DNA of 64,000 nt from Solea solea (Eukaryota; Chordata; Actinopteri; Pleuronectiformes; Soleidae). Where the stretch lies: the NCBI RefSeq assembly GCF_958295425.1, contig NC_081150.1:1630001-1694000 (forward strand). The letters are read 5' to 3'. The position numbers were made by a program, and so were the translations under genes. Shown one piece after another: positions 11,411-23,915 of this stretch (position 1 is the first letter of the stretch; each line of letters begins with the position of its first letter). Under the pieces are notes generated by a model. It saw nothing but the letters and a program-made list of their open reading frames with translations, ran no database searches and was not told the origin of the DNA.

Positions 11411-14400
11411 AAAACGCTGTTATGAGGACACGATGGTGTGTGTTTTAACGCTGTTATGAGGACGCGATGGTGTGTGTTTTAACGCTGTTATGAGGACACG
11501 ATGGTGTGTGTTTTCATGCTGTTATGAGGACACGATGGTGTGTTTTAACGCTGTTATGAGGACACGATGGTGTGTTTTAACACTGTTATGAGGACACGAT
11601 GGTGTGTGTTTTAATTCTGTTATGAGGACACGATGGTGTGTGTTTTAACGCTGTTATGAGGACACGATGGTGTGTGTTTTAACGCTGTTATGAGGACACG
11701 ATGGTGTGTTTTAACACTGTTATGAGGACACGATGGTGTGTGTTTTAATTCTGTTATGAGGACACGATGGTGTGTGTTTTAACACTGTTATGAGGACACG
11801 ATGGTGTGTGTTTTAATGCTGTTATGAGGACACAATGGTGTGTTTTAATGCTGCTATGAGGACACGATGGTGTGTTTTAACACTGTTATGAGGACACGAT
11901 GGTGTGTGTTTTAATGCTGTTATGAGGACACGATGGTGTGTGTTTTAATGCTGTTATGAGGACACGATGGTGTGTGTTTTAATGCTGTTATGAGGACACG
12001 ATGGTGTGTGTTTTAATGCTGTTATGAGGACACGATGGTGTGTGTTTTAACGCTGTTATGAGGACACGATGGTGTGTGTTTTAATGCTGTTATGAGGACA
12101 CGATGGTGTGTGTTTTAACGCTGTTATGAGGACACGATGGTGTGTTTTAATGCTGCTATGAGGACACGATGGTGTGTTTTAACACTGTTATGAGGACACG
12201 ATGGTGTGTGTTTTAATGCTGTTATGAGGACACGATGGTGTGTGTTTTAATGCTGTTATGAGGACACGATGGTGTGTGTCTTAATGCTGCTATGAGGACA
12301 CGATGGTGTGTTTTAACACTGTTATGAGGACACGATGGTGTGTGTTTTAATGCTGTTATGAGGACACGATGGTGTGTGTTTTAATGCTGTTATGAGGACA
12401 CGATGGTGTGTTTTAATGCTGTTATGAGGACACGATGGTGTGTTTTAACACTGTTATGAGGACACGATGGTGTGTGTTTTAGCGCTGTTATGAGGACACG
12501 ATGGTGTGTTTTAACGCTGTTATGAGGACACGATGGTGTGTTTTAATGCTGTTATGAGGACACAATGGTGTGTTTTAACGCTGTTATGAGGACACGATGG
12601 TGTGTGTTTTAACGCTGTTATGAGGACACAATGGTGTGTGTTTTAATGCTGTTATGAGGACACGATGGTGTGTGTTTTAACGCTGTTATGAGGACACGAT
12701 GGTGTGTGTTTTAACGCTGTTATGAGGACACGATGGTGTGTGTTTTAATGCTGTTATGAGGACACGATGGTGTGTTTTAATGCTGTTATGAGGACACAAT
12801 GGTGTGTTTTAATGCTGTTATGAGGACACGATGGTGTGTTTTAACGCTGTTATGAGGACACGATGGTGTGTTTTAACGCTGTTATGAGGACACGATGGTG
12901 TGTGTTTTAACGCTGTTATGAGGACACGATGGTGTGTTTTAATGCTGTTATGAGGACACGATGGTGTGTTTTAATGCTGTTATGAGGACACGATGGTGTG
13001 TTTTAACGCTGTTATGTGGACACGATGGTGTGTGTTTTAATGCTGTTATGAGGACACGATGGTGTGTTTTAACGCTGTTATGAGGACACGATGGTGTGTT
13101 TTAATGCTGTTATGAGGACACGATGGTGTGTTTTAACGCTGTTATGAGGACACGATGGTGTGTTTTAACGCTGTTATGAGGACACGATGGTGTGTTTTAA
13201 TGCTGTTGAGGACACGATGGTGTGTTTTAACGCTGTTATGAGGACACGATGGTGTGTTTTAATGCTGTTATGAGGACACGATGGTGTGTTTTAACGCTGT
13301 TATGAGGACACGATGGTGTGTTTTAACGCTGTTATGAGGACACGATGGTGTGTTTTAATGCTGTTATGAGGACACGATGGTGTGTTTTAATGCTGTTGAG
13401 GACACGATGGTGTGTTTTAACGCTGTTATGAGGACACGATGGTGTGTTTTAATGCTGTTATGAGGACACGATGGTGTGTTTTAACGCTGTTATGAGGACA
13501 CGATGGTGTGTTTTAATGCTGTTATGAGGACACGATGGTGTGTTTTAACGCTGTTATGAGGACACAATGGTGTGTTTTAATGCTGTTATGAGGACACGAT
13601 GGTGTGTTTTAACGCTGTTATGAGGACACGATGGTGTGTTTTAACGCTGTTATGAGGACACGATGGTGTGTTTTAACGCTGTTATGAGGACACGATGGTG
13701 TGTGTTTTAACACTGTTATGAGGACACGATGGTGTGTTTTAATGCTGTTATGAGGACACGATGGTGTGTTTTAATGCTGTTATGAGGACACAATGGTGTG
13801 TGTTTTAACGCTGTTATGAGGACACGATGGTGTGTGTTTTAACGCTGTTATGAGGACGCGATGGTGTGTGTTTTAACGCTGTTATGAGGACACGATGGTG
13901 TGTGTTTTAGCGCTGTTATGAGGACACGATGGTGTGTTTTAATGCTGTTATGAGGACACGATGGTGTGTGTTTTAATGCTGTTATGAGGACACGATGGTG
14001 TGTGTTTTAATGCTGTTATGAGGACGCGATGGTGTGTGTTTTAATGCTGTTATGAGGACACGATGGTGTGTGTTTTAATGCTGTTATGAGGACACGATGG
14101 TGTGTGTTTTAATGCTGTTATGAGGACACGATGGTGTGTTTTAATGCTGTTATGAGGACACGATGGTGTGTTTTAATGCTGTTATGAGGACACGATGGTG
14201 TGTCTTAATGCTGTTATGAGGACACGATGGTGTATGTTTTAATGCTGTTATGAGGACACGATGATGTGTTTTAACGCTGTTATGAGGACACAACGGTGTG
14301 TGTTTTAACGCTGTTATGAGGACAGGATGGTGTGTTTTAACGCTGTTATGAGGACACAACGGTGTGTGTTTTAACGCTGTAATGAGGACAGGATGGTGTG

Positions 14401-14791
14401 TGTTTTAATGCTGTTATGAGGACACAATGGTGTGTGTTTTAATGCTGTTATGAGGACACGATGGTGTGTTTTAACGCTGTTATGAGGACACGATGGTGTG
14501 TTTTAACGCTGTTATGAGGACACGATGGTGTGTTTTAACGCTGTTATGAGGACACAACGGTGTGTGTTTTAACGCTGTTATGAGGACAGGATGGTGTGTG
14601 TTTTAATGCTGTTATGAGGACACAATGGTGTGTGTTTTAATGCTGTTATGAGGACACGATGGTGTGTTTTAACGCTGTTATGAGGACACGATGGTGTGTT
14701 TTAACGCTGTTATGAGGACACGACGGTGTGTGTTTTAACGCTGTTATGAAGACACGATGGTGTGTTTTAACGCTGTTATGAGGACACGATA
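11411..14791 (+). repeat. 3.4-kb minisatellite, 103 units of 32/34 bp
   Basis: A head-to-tail array with no spacers. By hand I count 103 copies of the core word around GAGGAC, from 11424 to 14780. Of the 102 spacings, 48 are 34 bp, 52 are 32 bp and two are 30 bp. The 32/34 difference is one extra GT before the TTTT run; the 30-bp units lack AT in 'gttatgagg'. The plus strand is G/T-rich (10 G to 4 C in the 32-bp unit). The 34-bp class dominates the left third and the 32-bp class dominates about 12.76-13.69 kb. The unit length is not a multiple of three, so open frames across it are periodic artefacts. Confidence 0.97.
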
Positions 14792-15826
14792 TTGGTGAAA
14801 TGTGAAAATGGATTCTTGCTTGCCAGTTCTCTAAGAGAACTTAGAATGACTCATGCTCCACAATCTCAAACACATGATGCTAATTGTATAACACAGCCGC
14901 CACATTATTAACCAATAAAACATTAAACGCACACAGATCCATTCAAAGTTGTTTTATTCTAGGAGTGAGATGTTCAAAAGCTAATTAATGTAAAGGCGCT
15001 GACCGGAAGGTCATACAGTCACTGGAGCCTGCTCCACATGAAAACTCCTCGTTCAAAGACTCTTCTCATTTTTTTTTAAGATATCTTCCTGTCAATCAGT
15101 AGCAGTGTGTCCCACAAGGGTCAGTGTGGATAAGTAAAGTAAGACCTGTCAATCACTCGCCTCTGGAAGCTTCTCAGTGTAATTCAAGCACTGGTCTTAT
15201 GCATTTGGATGTTAGCAGAGGCTTTGTTTGTATCAGCTCCGACTCTAAAAAATCTTTCAAAGACTCTGCCATCAGTAACACGAGCTAGTGTTGTTTCTGC
15301 AGCCACTAATGTTCACAATTTAAGACCATGTGTATCATAATCGGCCATTGAATGCAAAAAGATAAAGCAGCCTCAGTTTCTTCTGAACTACAACAAGTTT
15401 TGGGAGATCCTGATGTGATTCTGCTGCTTGTCTGCACAAAAGTTTTCAGCTCATTGACAACTCAGAGCTGTTACGAGGAAAAAAAAATGCAAATACAAAT
15501 TAAACCTGTGAACAATGACTCCATTCATACTGTAGCACTCACAACACACTTACACTCAACGCAAAGCCAAATTGTGTGCACGCAATGATGGAGAGATGGA
15601 ATATAGACAGAATACAACATGAAGGATGTTGGTAAGCAATCAGTAAATTGGTGAAAAGTATTTTTATAATACTGCACTACTAGATTTCTATCACATTATT
15701 ATTATGTATGCTATATATGTAAATGGTAGTTTAGTGTTTTAATTGCAGTTGTCCAAGCGCTATTATTTCTCTGTTTTATTTTTTATTTCTACTCAAATAA
15801 AATTTCCTTTTTCATTATGAACCTGG
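14792..15826. other. Unique sequence right of the minisatellite, no gene seen
   Basis: Just over 1 kb with no recognised repeat or exon. A 78-codon frame at 15352-15588 has no recognisable feature. Confidence 0.45.
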
Positions 15827-15928
15827 GATGGCACAATTCCACTGTTTCATGTCCGATACCAATACCAATACCAGTCTGATACTGTCATTTTAGACCTTTT
15901 AAGCTATGAAGCTGTCAACATATTATTA
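15827..15928 (+). mobile_element. hAT-type element end, interrupted
   Basis: The segment opens TGGGATGGCACAATTCCAC and continues with tandem 'gataccaatacc' words. The reverse complement of its first part resembles the segment at 45285-45372, so these are two copies of one family. It is followed directly by a different element at 15929, suggesting that the second one landed inside it. Possible continuation on the right begins near 16265 ('gatatcattttt'). Confidence 0.5.
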
Positions 15929-16264
15929 TAGAGCTGCAACTAACGATTATTTTCATAATCGATTAATCTGTCGATCATTTTCTCAATTAATCGATTAATC
16001 GTTTGGTCAATAAAATATCAGAAAACCTTAAAAAATGTTGATCGGTGTTCGTCGAACCTGGAAATGATGATATGTCTTGTTTTGTCCACAAACCAAAATG
16101 ATTCACTTTTAATGATTTATTTGTTATCCAGAGCAAAGAAAATACTCACATTTAAGAAGCTTAAACAATCGTAAATCTTTAATCATGAAACAAAGCTTCA
16201 AACCGATTAATCAATTATCATAATAGTTGTCCATTAATGTAGTAATCAATTAATAATCGATGAT
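15929..16264 (+). mobile_element. hAT-type MITE, TAGAGCTGCAAC family
   Basis: This is a nearly complete copy of a family that is common in fish. It has the left end TAGAGCTGCAACTAACGATT, then 'cataatcgattaatctgtcg', an internal 'cttgttttgtccacaaacc', 'tcacatttaagaagctt', and the right inner part 'aaccgattaatcaattatc'. The expected terminal GTTGCAGCTCTA is missing or mutated, so no target duplication can be read. It carries no transposase. Other copies are at 7769, 30444 and 54780-55190. Confidence 0.75.
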
Positions 16265-19200
16265 GATATCATTTTTAGCTCGTATCATATCAGTGCATAT
16301 GTTTCATTTCACCACTGTCTTGTTTCTCAGCTTCTCCTAGTTTGTGCTGCTTCTCATTTCATTAGAGCTTATCCATTGTTGATGATGTTATGTCACTATT
16401 TACATGACCCAAGACTCAAAGATTCATGATATGATCAAATACACTTGATATTATGGGAAATCAAGACTAGAAAAGAACTAGATTTAAAAAATGGACATCA
16501 GCTTGGATTACCACCTTACACTGAATGATGGCGCTGACAGGAGCACGGCACAACTCCAGCAAAACCCCCGAGATTTTATTACGACTGCACGAAATGTGTC
16601 TGTGATTATTAGATCATTTGAAAATGGTTTCCAACTGCCTTGACTGAATCAGTGTAATTATTAATGACAGTTGCTTTCATGATATTAATGTGCACTGATA
16701 ACTTTAATCTTGATCCACTTAATAAGGCTCCTCCTCCTCATTATACTAATACAAGTTATTATTCTCTTTTAAGGACAACAAAGTATATGAGATTAAAGTG
16801 GTGATTGTTTCCTTGCCAGTTGAAAGTGCTAAATCCCACAGCCTGAAGAAGAAAAACGTGTAACTGTCCAAATCCTCACAGTCTGGATCGCAGCACAGCG
16901 GAGGTGTACGGGTCTGAGCTGCAGTCGGGGTTCACGCGCCGCCAGACATGAGCTGCACCACTAATATCTCATTATCATGGATGTGCTGATTACTGTGCCA
17001 GAGTCCCACCCTGCACCAGCCCTTTCCTCCACATTTGAATACATTTAAATACAGAAAGTGACGGGTGAGGGAGGTAAAGTGCTAATTCTGTGGCCGAGGA
17101 GACGGATTAAAGACGTACCTGTGAATCCTCGTGCTTTCTGACATTGGTGCTCTTGCTTGTTTCCTGATTCAATAAAGAAGAGATTGGGTGACCTATCACA
17201 TTATTGCCCAACTTCCATCAGCCACTGCTGTTGTAATCAGCAATGTCACCTCTCCAATCAGCCCGTGTGCTGACTCTTATTCTTCCTGCTGATGTTTTTA
17301 AATTATTCAGCAAATATTTTCCCTGTGGAACGGCGCTGGCTCCACAGATGGAACATTGATTAGTAATTCCAGCTAACCTGTTTAGCCGATGTAAGGCTTT
17401 TTTGTGTTTATTATCTCGCCCGTGATCTTGAGTTCCTCAGTTTATATTAGCATTGAAAAGGCAGGCAACGTGGCACAGATGGTGCTTTAGGCGGGATGAT
17501 TCCTCTACAGACCGTTATTTGAATGGTTACTCAATGTTAAATGTGATAAGTGCTGGGGGGGAGGCAGGGGGGAGTGGGAGGCTGTGAAAAGCAGGAGTTT
17601 GTTTCCAGCACATGTGCCGTGCATGTAAATCGAGACGGCTGAATGTCCGTATACACTCACGCTACCGTACATGGACTCACAGGCGAGCTACAGGCATGCA
17701 GGGATGAAGCGGTCAAGGGTGCAGTGATTGGGTTAGTGTCTGTTTTGCTCTTGAAAATGTGGCAGGGGACCCAAGCGTTTGTCTTTGGCTGAGTGAGCAA
17801 CAACATTTAGCTTTATTAAATCTGCCCATCTGCCCCTGAGAATAGTTAAATTAGATTGTATATACTAATACAACAGTTGATGCTGTTGGCCGCTAAGCAG
17901 GAGCTACACTCTAGGTCACTGTGATACAGGCTGCTCCTGTTTCATACAACATGTAGCACTGAAGCGCTGGTGAATATATACGGTCAGTGCTTTGACCTTG
18001 GAGAAAACACATTTTACTCAAGGGGGCAGCCACGGCTTTAACAATGGCCCCATATTTGATGCATTGTGTAGAAGTACTATAGGTGTCATATCTACCAGTG
18101 AGGTAAGAAAACTTTAGTAGACTGTGTTCCACACACATTTACTGCAAGAGATATGGGAGCTCTAAAGGTAACCATTCTGAAAAATGTAATAAAGAAAATA
18201 GAACTCAAAACTTATCTATGAATAAACACAAATGTATATACTATAGAATACATTTCTGTTTAAGATGAACATTAATTTCTGTAACTCTATTTAGACAAGC
18301 ATCGGGGGTCATATAAAGGGTTAGCTCTCTACGAAATACTTCTGTTTAAGCTCATGTGTCTACAGATGAATATTGAGAGCAACAAAAATCATGGCCAAGA
18401 TACATGTGACTACAGAATCACATTGTGCTACTGTGAAATAGGGTGGAGAAGATCTAGACAGACTGCTTGTTATATTGTTTAGTCAGTATCACTGAATTTT
18501 AAGTTATTTAGCCTTTCTGAAGCTTCTTCATTGTTCAATCAATTCATTTAATGTTTAAAAATCCCTTCTTTGTGGAGCTTGGGGCGATTAATCAGAAATG
18601 GAAGGTGCTCGATTTATGCCTAACTTTGTTCTAATTAATATTTTATGACAGTAATTTATCAAATTACAATATGAAAATGGCACAAAGTGAAAAGGGTTGC
18701 TCCCTTGTCAACCTGTTGACAGTTTCAGTTAGCAATCTTAGCATACTGATGGATAAATGACCTTCATTAACATCTGACTGAGCTGCATTAGGTTAAGTGT
18801 TGTTATAAATGACAAAACCGCCAAACCAATACAAATAAGTTAAGAAACAATGACTTCAACTTCCAATCAACCAATAATACAATATCAAGTTAATCATATC
18901 ATAATTTGACATAAATAAGAACAAAATAAGAAATTGTGATGCTAACTTTCTTGTTTTAATGAAACTGCGTGAAAGGAAAACCATGGTGGGCTCAAAGATG
19001 TTGCATCCCACCACAGATGTTAAAGCACCAGAAATCTTGCAGAATCGCAACAGGAGTCGCTAGCATGATCATAGTTGTCACTCATACTTGTTGTGGACGG
19101 CGTCCTCCAAAGATTCCATGTTGAGAAGGCAGGATGTTTTACTGGACGCCTGATACAAGATGTTGCGACTTGACGTTGTTGTTTTTTTAAGATCTAGAGA

Positions 19201-20525
19201 TTCCACTGGGACTGATGAAATGACTTTTCTTTGAAAGCCTCAGCTGTTTTTCTCATCTTTGTTCAGTATGTATGATTATGTTGAAGTGGAAGGCAAATAA
19301 GTGAACAAATGGCCGCATTCAGATGGATTGCATGCCTGTAGGTTAAATTGGCTCAATAACAGTTGCAGTACGTCATTGAACTCTCTGAAGTCTTGAAGCT
19401 CTCAGCCGAGATGCACAGCACTTGGAGCCGTGTGGTGAAATCAACTGACCACTGGGACTAATAGGATGTCAAGCTTGTTGTATGCTGAAACACTTGAGTT
19501 TCAAACATGTGTGCTGGGGGAATTCACCACAAGATCCATCATAATCACACATTCACTTGTCCTGTGGTTTCAATTTAAAAATGCAGTAATCAATTGTTGG
19601 CCACTTGGGGGAAAAGGAACAAAGCAAGAATGTATTGTTAAATTCCAAGTTATGTAGCTGTTAAGATCCAGCGTGTAATATTTTGGTGGGTTCATTGTTG
19701 AAATCAAATATGTTACCCAGAAGTATGTTTGGATATGTCTATAATCACTTGAAATTTAAAACCATTTGGCTTCCTTAGCCTTTTATATGTACTTTGAGCA
19801 AGAGGCCTTGCTTAACGGGAGGCGTCCTCTTGTACTGCCATGTTTTTAAAGCAGCCTGAACCTGAACCCTGAAAGGGAATGACTTCCTTACTGTAGTGCC
19901 CAGAACTTTTATTTTTTGAAAGGGAAAGGTGCCTGGAGAAATGTTCCATTTATTAAAATGTGCAGTTTTACTCTCAAACACTGGACCTTCAGAGCAACAT
20001 TCTTCTGGAGCTGTGTTTCTATGCAACTGATGAATCAAAGTCAGAAAAGGCCACACTCACACTGCAGGGAAATCAAGTCTGCACTGTTAATTGCAAATGA
20101 TTGAAGTTGTGTGTCCATACAAAAGCGACTATCAGATGATGTAGGGCTTCTCGCATTTGGGACAGAGCTTCCAAACATGGACGCAAGAAAAATGGAGGTC
20201 CAGCATCTTGCTTGTGCGTCTTTGCACAAGAAAGTGCGACACGTTGGAATTCTGCATCATGAGTAAATACTTCTGGAATTGCAATTTTTTGGTTTATTTT
20301 TTTTCTGGTAGTCTGAACAAGGCCATATTCTGATGCACTGATGCTGCTATAAATCCAGTAACAGGCAGCAGGCCGTGGGCGTTGCTAATACAATAAGGCC
20401 CACTGTGTAGGATTTACAGAAATTTAACAGCAGAATTGGAACATGACATTCATGATTATTTCATTAGCGTATAATCACCTGCAACTAAGAATCTTTCTGA
20501 TTGCTTTGATAAGCCTTTACAGTAA
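16265..20525. other. Long repeat-poor stretch, no gene seen
   Basis: About 4.2 kb without recognised interspersed repeats. The part at about 16960-17420 is free of repeats and includes CCAATCAG, TAAT and GATTA-type words; it is discussed as a candidate conserved non-coding block. No exon or RNA gene could be supported. Confidence 0.4.
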
Positions 20526-20825
20526 AGGCCTGTACAGACTATTTTCTTGCAGCCCTCATTTGGGAGTTCTTGCAGCTGGTTCTTGCCACATCATCTAGGC
20601 AGAACATTTGTCCGACAACCTTTGTGTGATTGGCCAGACATTTTAAGTGGGCACGGTTAATGCGAATACGTTGTCATTCCCAATGAGAGATTCCTCCCCG
20701 AGAGTTCAGCACTTGAGTTTCTCGTGAAGTATGAAATGTCCAGGCCACAACTAACTTTGTTCTTGTTCTTGCCACCTTGAGAAAAAGAACAAATTGCTCT
20801 GTTCTCGCAGAGTATGTACAGGCCT
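20526..20825. mobile_element. 300-bp TIR element with TAA target duplications
   Basis: The left end reads AGGCCTGTACAGACT and the right end, in reverse complement, reads AGGCCTGTACATACT, so 14 of 15 terminal bases match. The element is flanked by TAA at 20523-20525 and 20826-20828. A 3-bp TWA duplication with such ends suggests a PIF/Harbinger-type non-autonomous element, but a hAT or other origin cannot be excluded because the flanks are short. It has no transposase reading frame. Confidence 0.6.
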
Positions 20826-20828
20826 TAA

Positions 20829-22925
20829 ATCTTCATAGTGAATGTCTTCTTTAATGAGGTCTGACATGTTGCGTAGACTAGAATGGACAAACCAAACCCT
20901 GACACCGCCTTCTTATGATACCTGAGGGTTCTCCATTTTATTGAATGCACCCTGTGAAACACTGATAAAAATGTCCTTGTCAAAAGCTACAGGCTGTGCA
21001 CTGTAATATGTTATGCCCTATACTTCAACATGTTGGCAGTTCAAACCATAAGACTAATTAGATTAAGTGGAGGGAAAATAAATGATTTGGTTTGGATCAA
21101 TGATTGAGTAGTGATTTCAGGTTGGACAAAGTAGTCCGAGGCATTGAACACAATCTTTTGATGGAGTGTGTGGGCCAGAAAACAAATAATAAACACATAA
21201 TATGTAAAGAGGGTAAAAGCAAGGCGTACACTTGCTGGCCACTACAACTGCTGACCTACTGGAAAATACACAATCCTCTCTAAAGGTGTACAGAGAATTG
21301 GCTGAAGAAGATGAGCAAAAATGCCCTGTTGATGCCAAAGGTCAGAGGAGAATGGCAAGAACTACAGCTGCAGAAAAACACACTGGGCACCTCATTAGGT
21401 ACGTATAATACTGAATACTGAAGTGGCTGGTGACTGTAGAGCTGCTTGTTATATTAAAAAACTTTAATATATACAAAATGTCTCATATAAAATAGTTTTG
21501 ATCAATTAACCAACAACTCTATTCATTTATTTTTCGCCTTAGATTTAAAGTGAAATGATCAGACAGTTGACATCAGTGGATCAGAACTGAACTAAAATAT
21601 TGACCTCCGCCATCAATGGAATCTATTTGTGAGGCAAATGTCACATCAGTCACTTTCACATTTTAAATGGAGAAATGGAAAATGTATTATTGCAGTGGTT
21701 ATCACCACGAGTGCCACCGTTCACACTATACACAACCGCATGATTGTTGTCATTATCATGAGACATATTGATTTGCCAAGCTGTAAAAACCATGGTAATA
21801 TTTACACTCTAATCAAATGACAACCGGAACATCGTCACGTCTCCACGTCCTTCTAATTCTTCTCCGAGGATGAAGGTTCAAAGAGTGTTTCTGAACCGAG
21901 AGCAGAGAACAGGCAGTTAGACATTTGTGAACAGGGATAAGCGTCTCCTGAATACTAATTTGCCCCGGTGGTCTGTCACATCTATAACAACGGATTTCTT
22001 ACCTTTTTCAGTGTAGATTTTACAGATAATTTTGTTCGGCTCACAGCTCAAACTTCTGCCTGAAGGTGTTTACATGAATAATGCAGCGTTGGCTGGAGCA
22101 GTGAATTTGAGACAACTGTTTTAGGCACACACACTTTCTTGTGTTAAAGGAAATGATCTCTCCTGATGCGGCTGGTCTTTCCCTCCGTCTCTAATCATCC
22201 CCAATCATTTTAAACAAATAGATCTACTCTCACATAAAACTGAGCCATGTCCTCTTGAGTTAATATTTATAGCTCAATGCAAAGACGTCCACTGTCTTCT
22301 CCCCACAGGCCAGACAATTTGGACTTCATTAATATGTATTTCCAAGGACTTGTGGAAAAAGGCACTTCAAAAGAACTTCATCAGGGATTCCTTTTGTCTT
22401 TTTCAGCCAGTCTCATAACTGAGACCACATAGCCTCTTCACTCTCTCTCTCTCTCTCTTAGTTTGACGTATGTCAGTAAATTATTCCTCTCAGAGTTGGC
22501 GTGATCTTTCCCTCAAAGAATGTCCTTGCTCTGCATTGGAGGAGAGAATGGCATTGTGACATTTATGAAGTTGGTGTTATTTTATGTCTGTATAAATACA
22601 TGAGGTTGTAATGACGTCCGGGGGAAAAAGTCATGTTTAGTATAACACAAGCGTGTGTAACAGGATCGCCTCATTTAAACAAACCCCTCAGTGTTCTGCT
22701 GTGTTAACAAAAGACTTTAGAAAATATATAATATGGGAAATAAATCCCACAACTTTTCCCCCCGCTGTCACCGCTATGTAAACAAATATTCAGCAAAGAT
22801 GCTGCTAAAAGCACTTTAATGCTGACAATAGTCTTACTCACGTAAAGCAACACAGGACATGGGTGGGTTGCTGCATAACAACTCACAAATTGCACTGTGG
22901 GTTGTCTGTAGGTTTAATATTGCCA
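20829..22925. other. Repeat-poor sequence, no gene seen
   Basis: About 2.1 kb with only a short TC tract at 22439-22458. Sequence at 21840-22120 is repeat-free. No exon could be supported. Confidence 0.4.
22439..22458 (+). repeat. (CT)n microsatellite
   Basis: About 10 CT units in unique sequence. Confidence 0.9.
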
Positions 22926-22980
22926 GTAGGGATGTCCTGATCCAAATCTCAAGTATCAGAGTGGAGCTGATCTGAGGCTT
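22926..22980 (+). mobile_element. hAT-type element end fragment (AGGGATGTCCTGATC)
   Basis: The segment begins TAGGGATGTCCTGATCC and shares about 55 bp with 33906-33960 (the 'aagggatgtcctaatcc' copy), including 'agtggagctgatct' against 'aatggagatgatct'. The two copies define a family with a hAT-like TAGGGATG end. No right end is visible, so this is a fragment. Confidence 0.5.
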
Positions 22981-23915
22981 TTTTTTTTTAACTGACAGAG
23001 GGTCAGAAAATAATAAGTGAATGATAGTGTTTAGACCTGGGCTTTACTATTTACGACAGCACATTGAACTCAACACACATCCACAGTGGATGTTATCCTT
23101 TTCCTCCACGACAACTCAAAATAAACCACAATGGTTGTAAACAGTTGAGGTGTCACTTTGGACAACCAGCCCGTCTTTGTGGGAGAGAATGCCACTTATG
23201 TTGTCTCAAAACTACATTTCAGACACAGCCTTACTGGAAAACGTTGTTCTTTTTACTATAAGACAGCACTAAGTGGATTGGAAATTGATTTTGGGGGACT
23301 GGATATTAAAATTAAAGCTGTAGTTTGTTCCTGTCTGTGTGAGACTAAGGGGTGGCGTCGAAAAAACTATGTGAAATCAGTACCGCAGTTTTACGGTAGA
23401 TCCGCACTGGAACTTTAAAATAATCTAACTATTTTATTCTAGTTATCAGAGAATTTATTGTGTGTGGATTTCAGAACAATGGTAAATGGTTTAAGTTAAG
23501 ATGACAACAGATCTGTGCAGCTCCATTCTCAAGGTAAACACAAGCATCAGATCGTATCAGCAAATAGCCAATAGTAAAAGAGAAAGAATCATGATCGGAG
23601 GTAAAAAAAAAAAAAAAAAAAAAAACATCAGGAAAATCTCCAGGAAATGTCAGGCTAGTCCTGCAGTCCATTTATGATGTGTCTTTTAGATGAATTGCCT
23701 CATGAGGAAGGAGGAAATATGACCCGGGAACAGGGAGGAATACTTTTTGTGTTAATGACTCTGGTATTGTGGTATTGTCCAATGAGCTCTGGGTGGATCT
23801 GTCAAACACTTTTGCTCTTGCTGTTTGATATTGACATCTGTTTAAGAAAATGAAAGTTTATGTTGGCGTAAGGAAGCAGAGAGCGATATGTACAGTATTC
23901 TCCAGTACTTAACAT
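22981..23915. other. Unique sequence with poly(A) tract, no gene seen
   Basis: It contains a 10-bp T run at 22979-22989 and a 23-bp A run at 23603-23625. No gene or element is recognised. Confidence 0.45.
23603..23625. repeat. A23 homopolymer
   Basis: An uninterrupted A run. I see no SINE or LINE body on either side that would explain it as a retroposon tail. Confidence 0.95.

Noticed and set aside
14150..14359. Minus-strand frame encoding His/Leu/Thr-rich repeats (CPHNSVKTHH type)
   Set aside because: It lies inside the minisatellite; with a unit of 32 or 34 bp the frame shifts at each copy, and it stays open only where unit lengths happen to allow it.
11411..14791. CRISPR-like regular repeat spacing
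   Set aside because: Units are contiguous, with no unique spacers, in DNA with vertebrate SINEs. It is a minisatellite.
16455..16485. 'caagactagaaaagaacta' as a SINE 3' end
   Set aside because: Only about 15 bases agree with the SINE end at 55790 and nothing upstream follows the family.
16880..16960. CpG island or promoter
   Set aside because: Only a few CpG sites over about 80 bp; too short, and no transcript start or exon is visible nearby.
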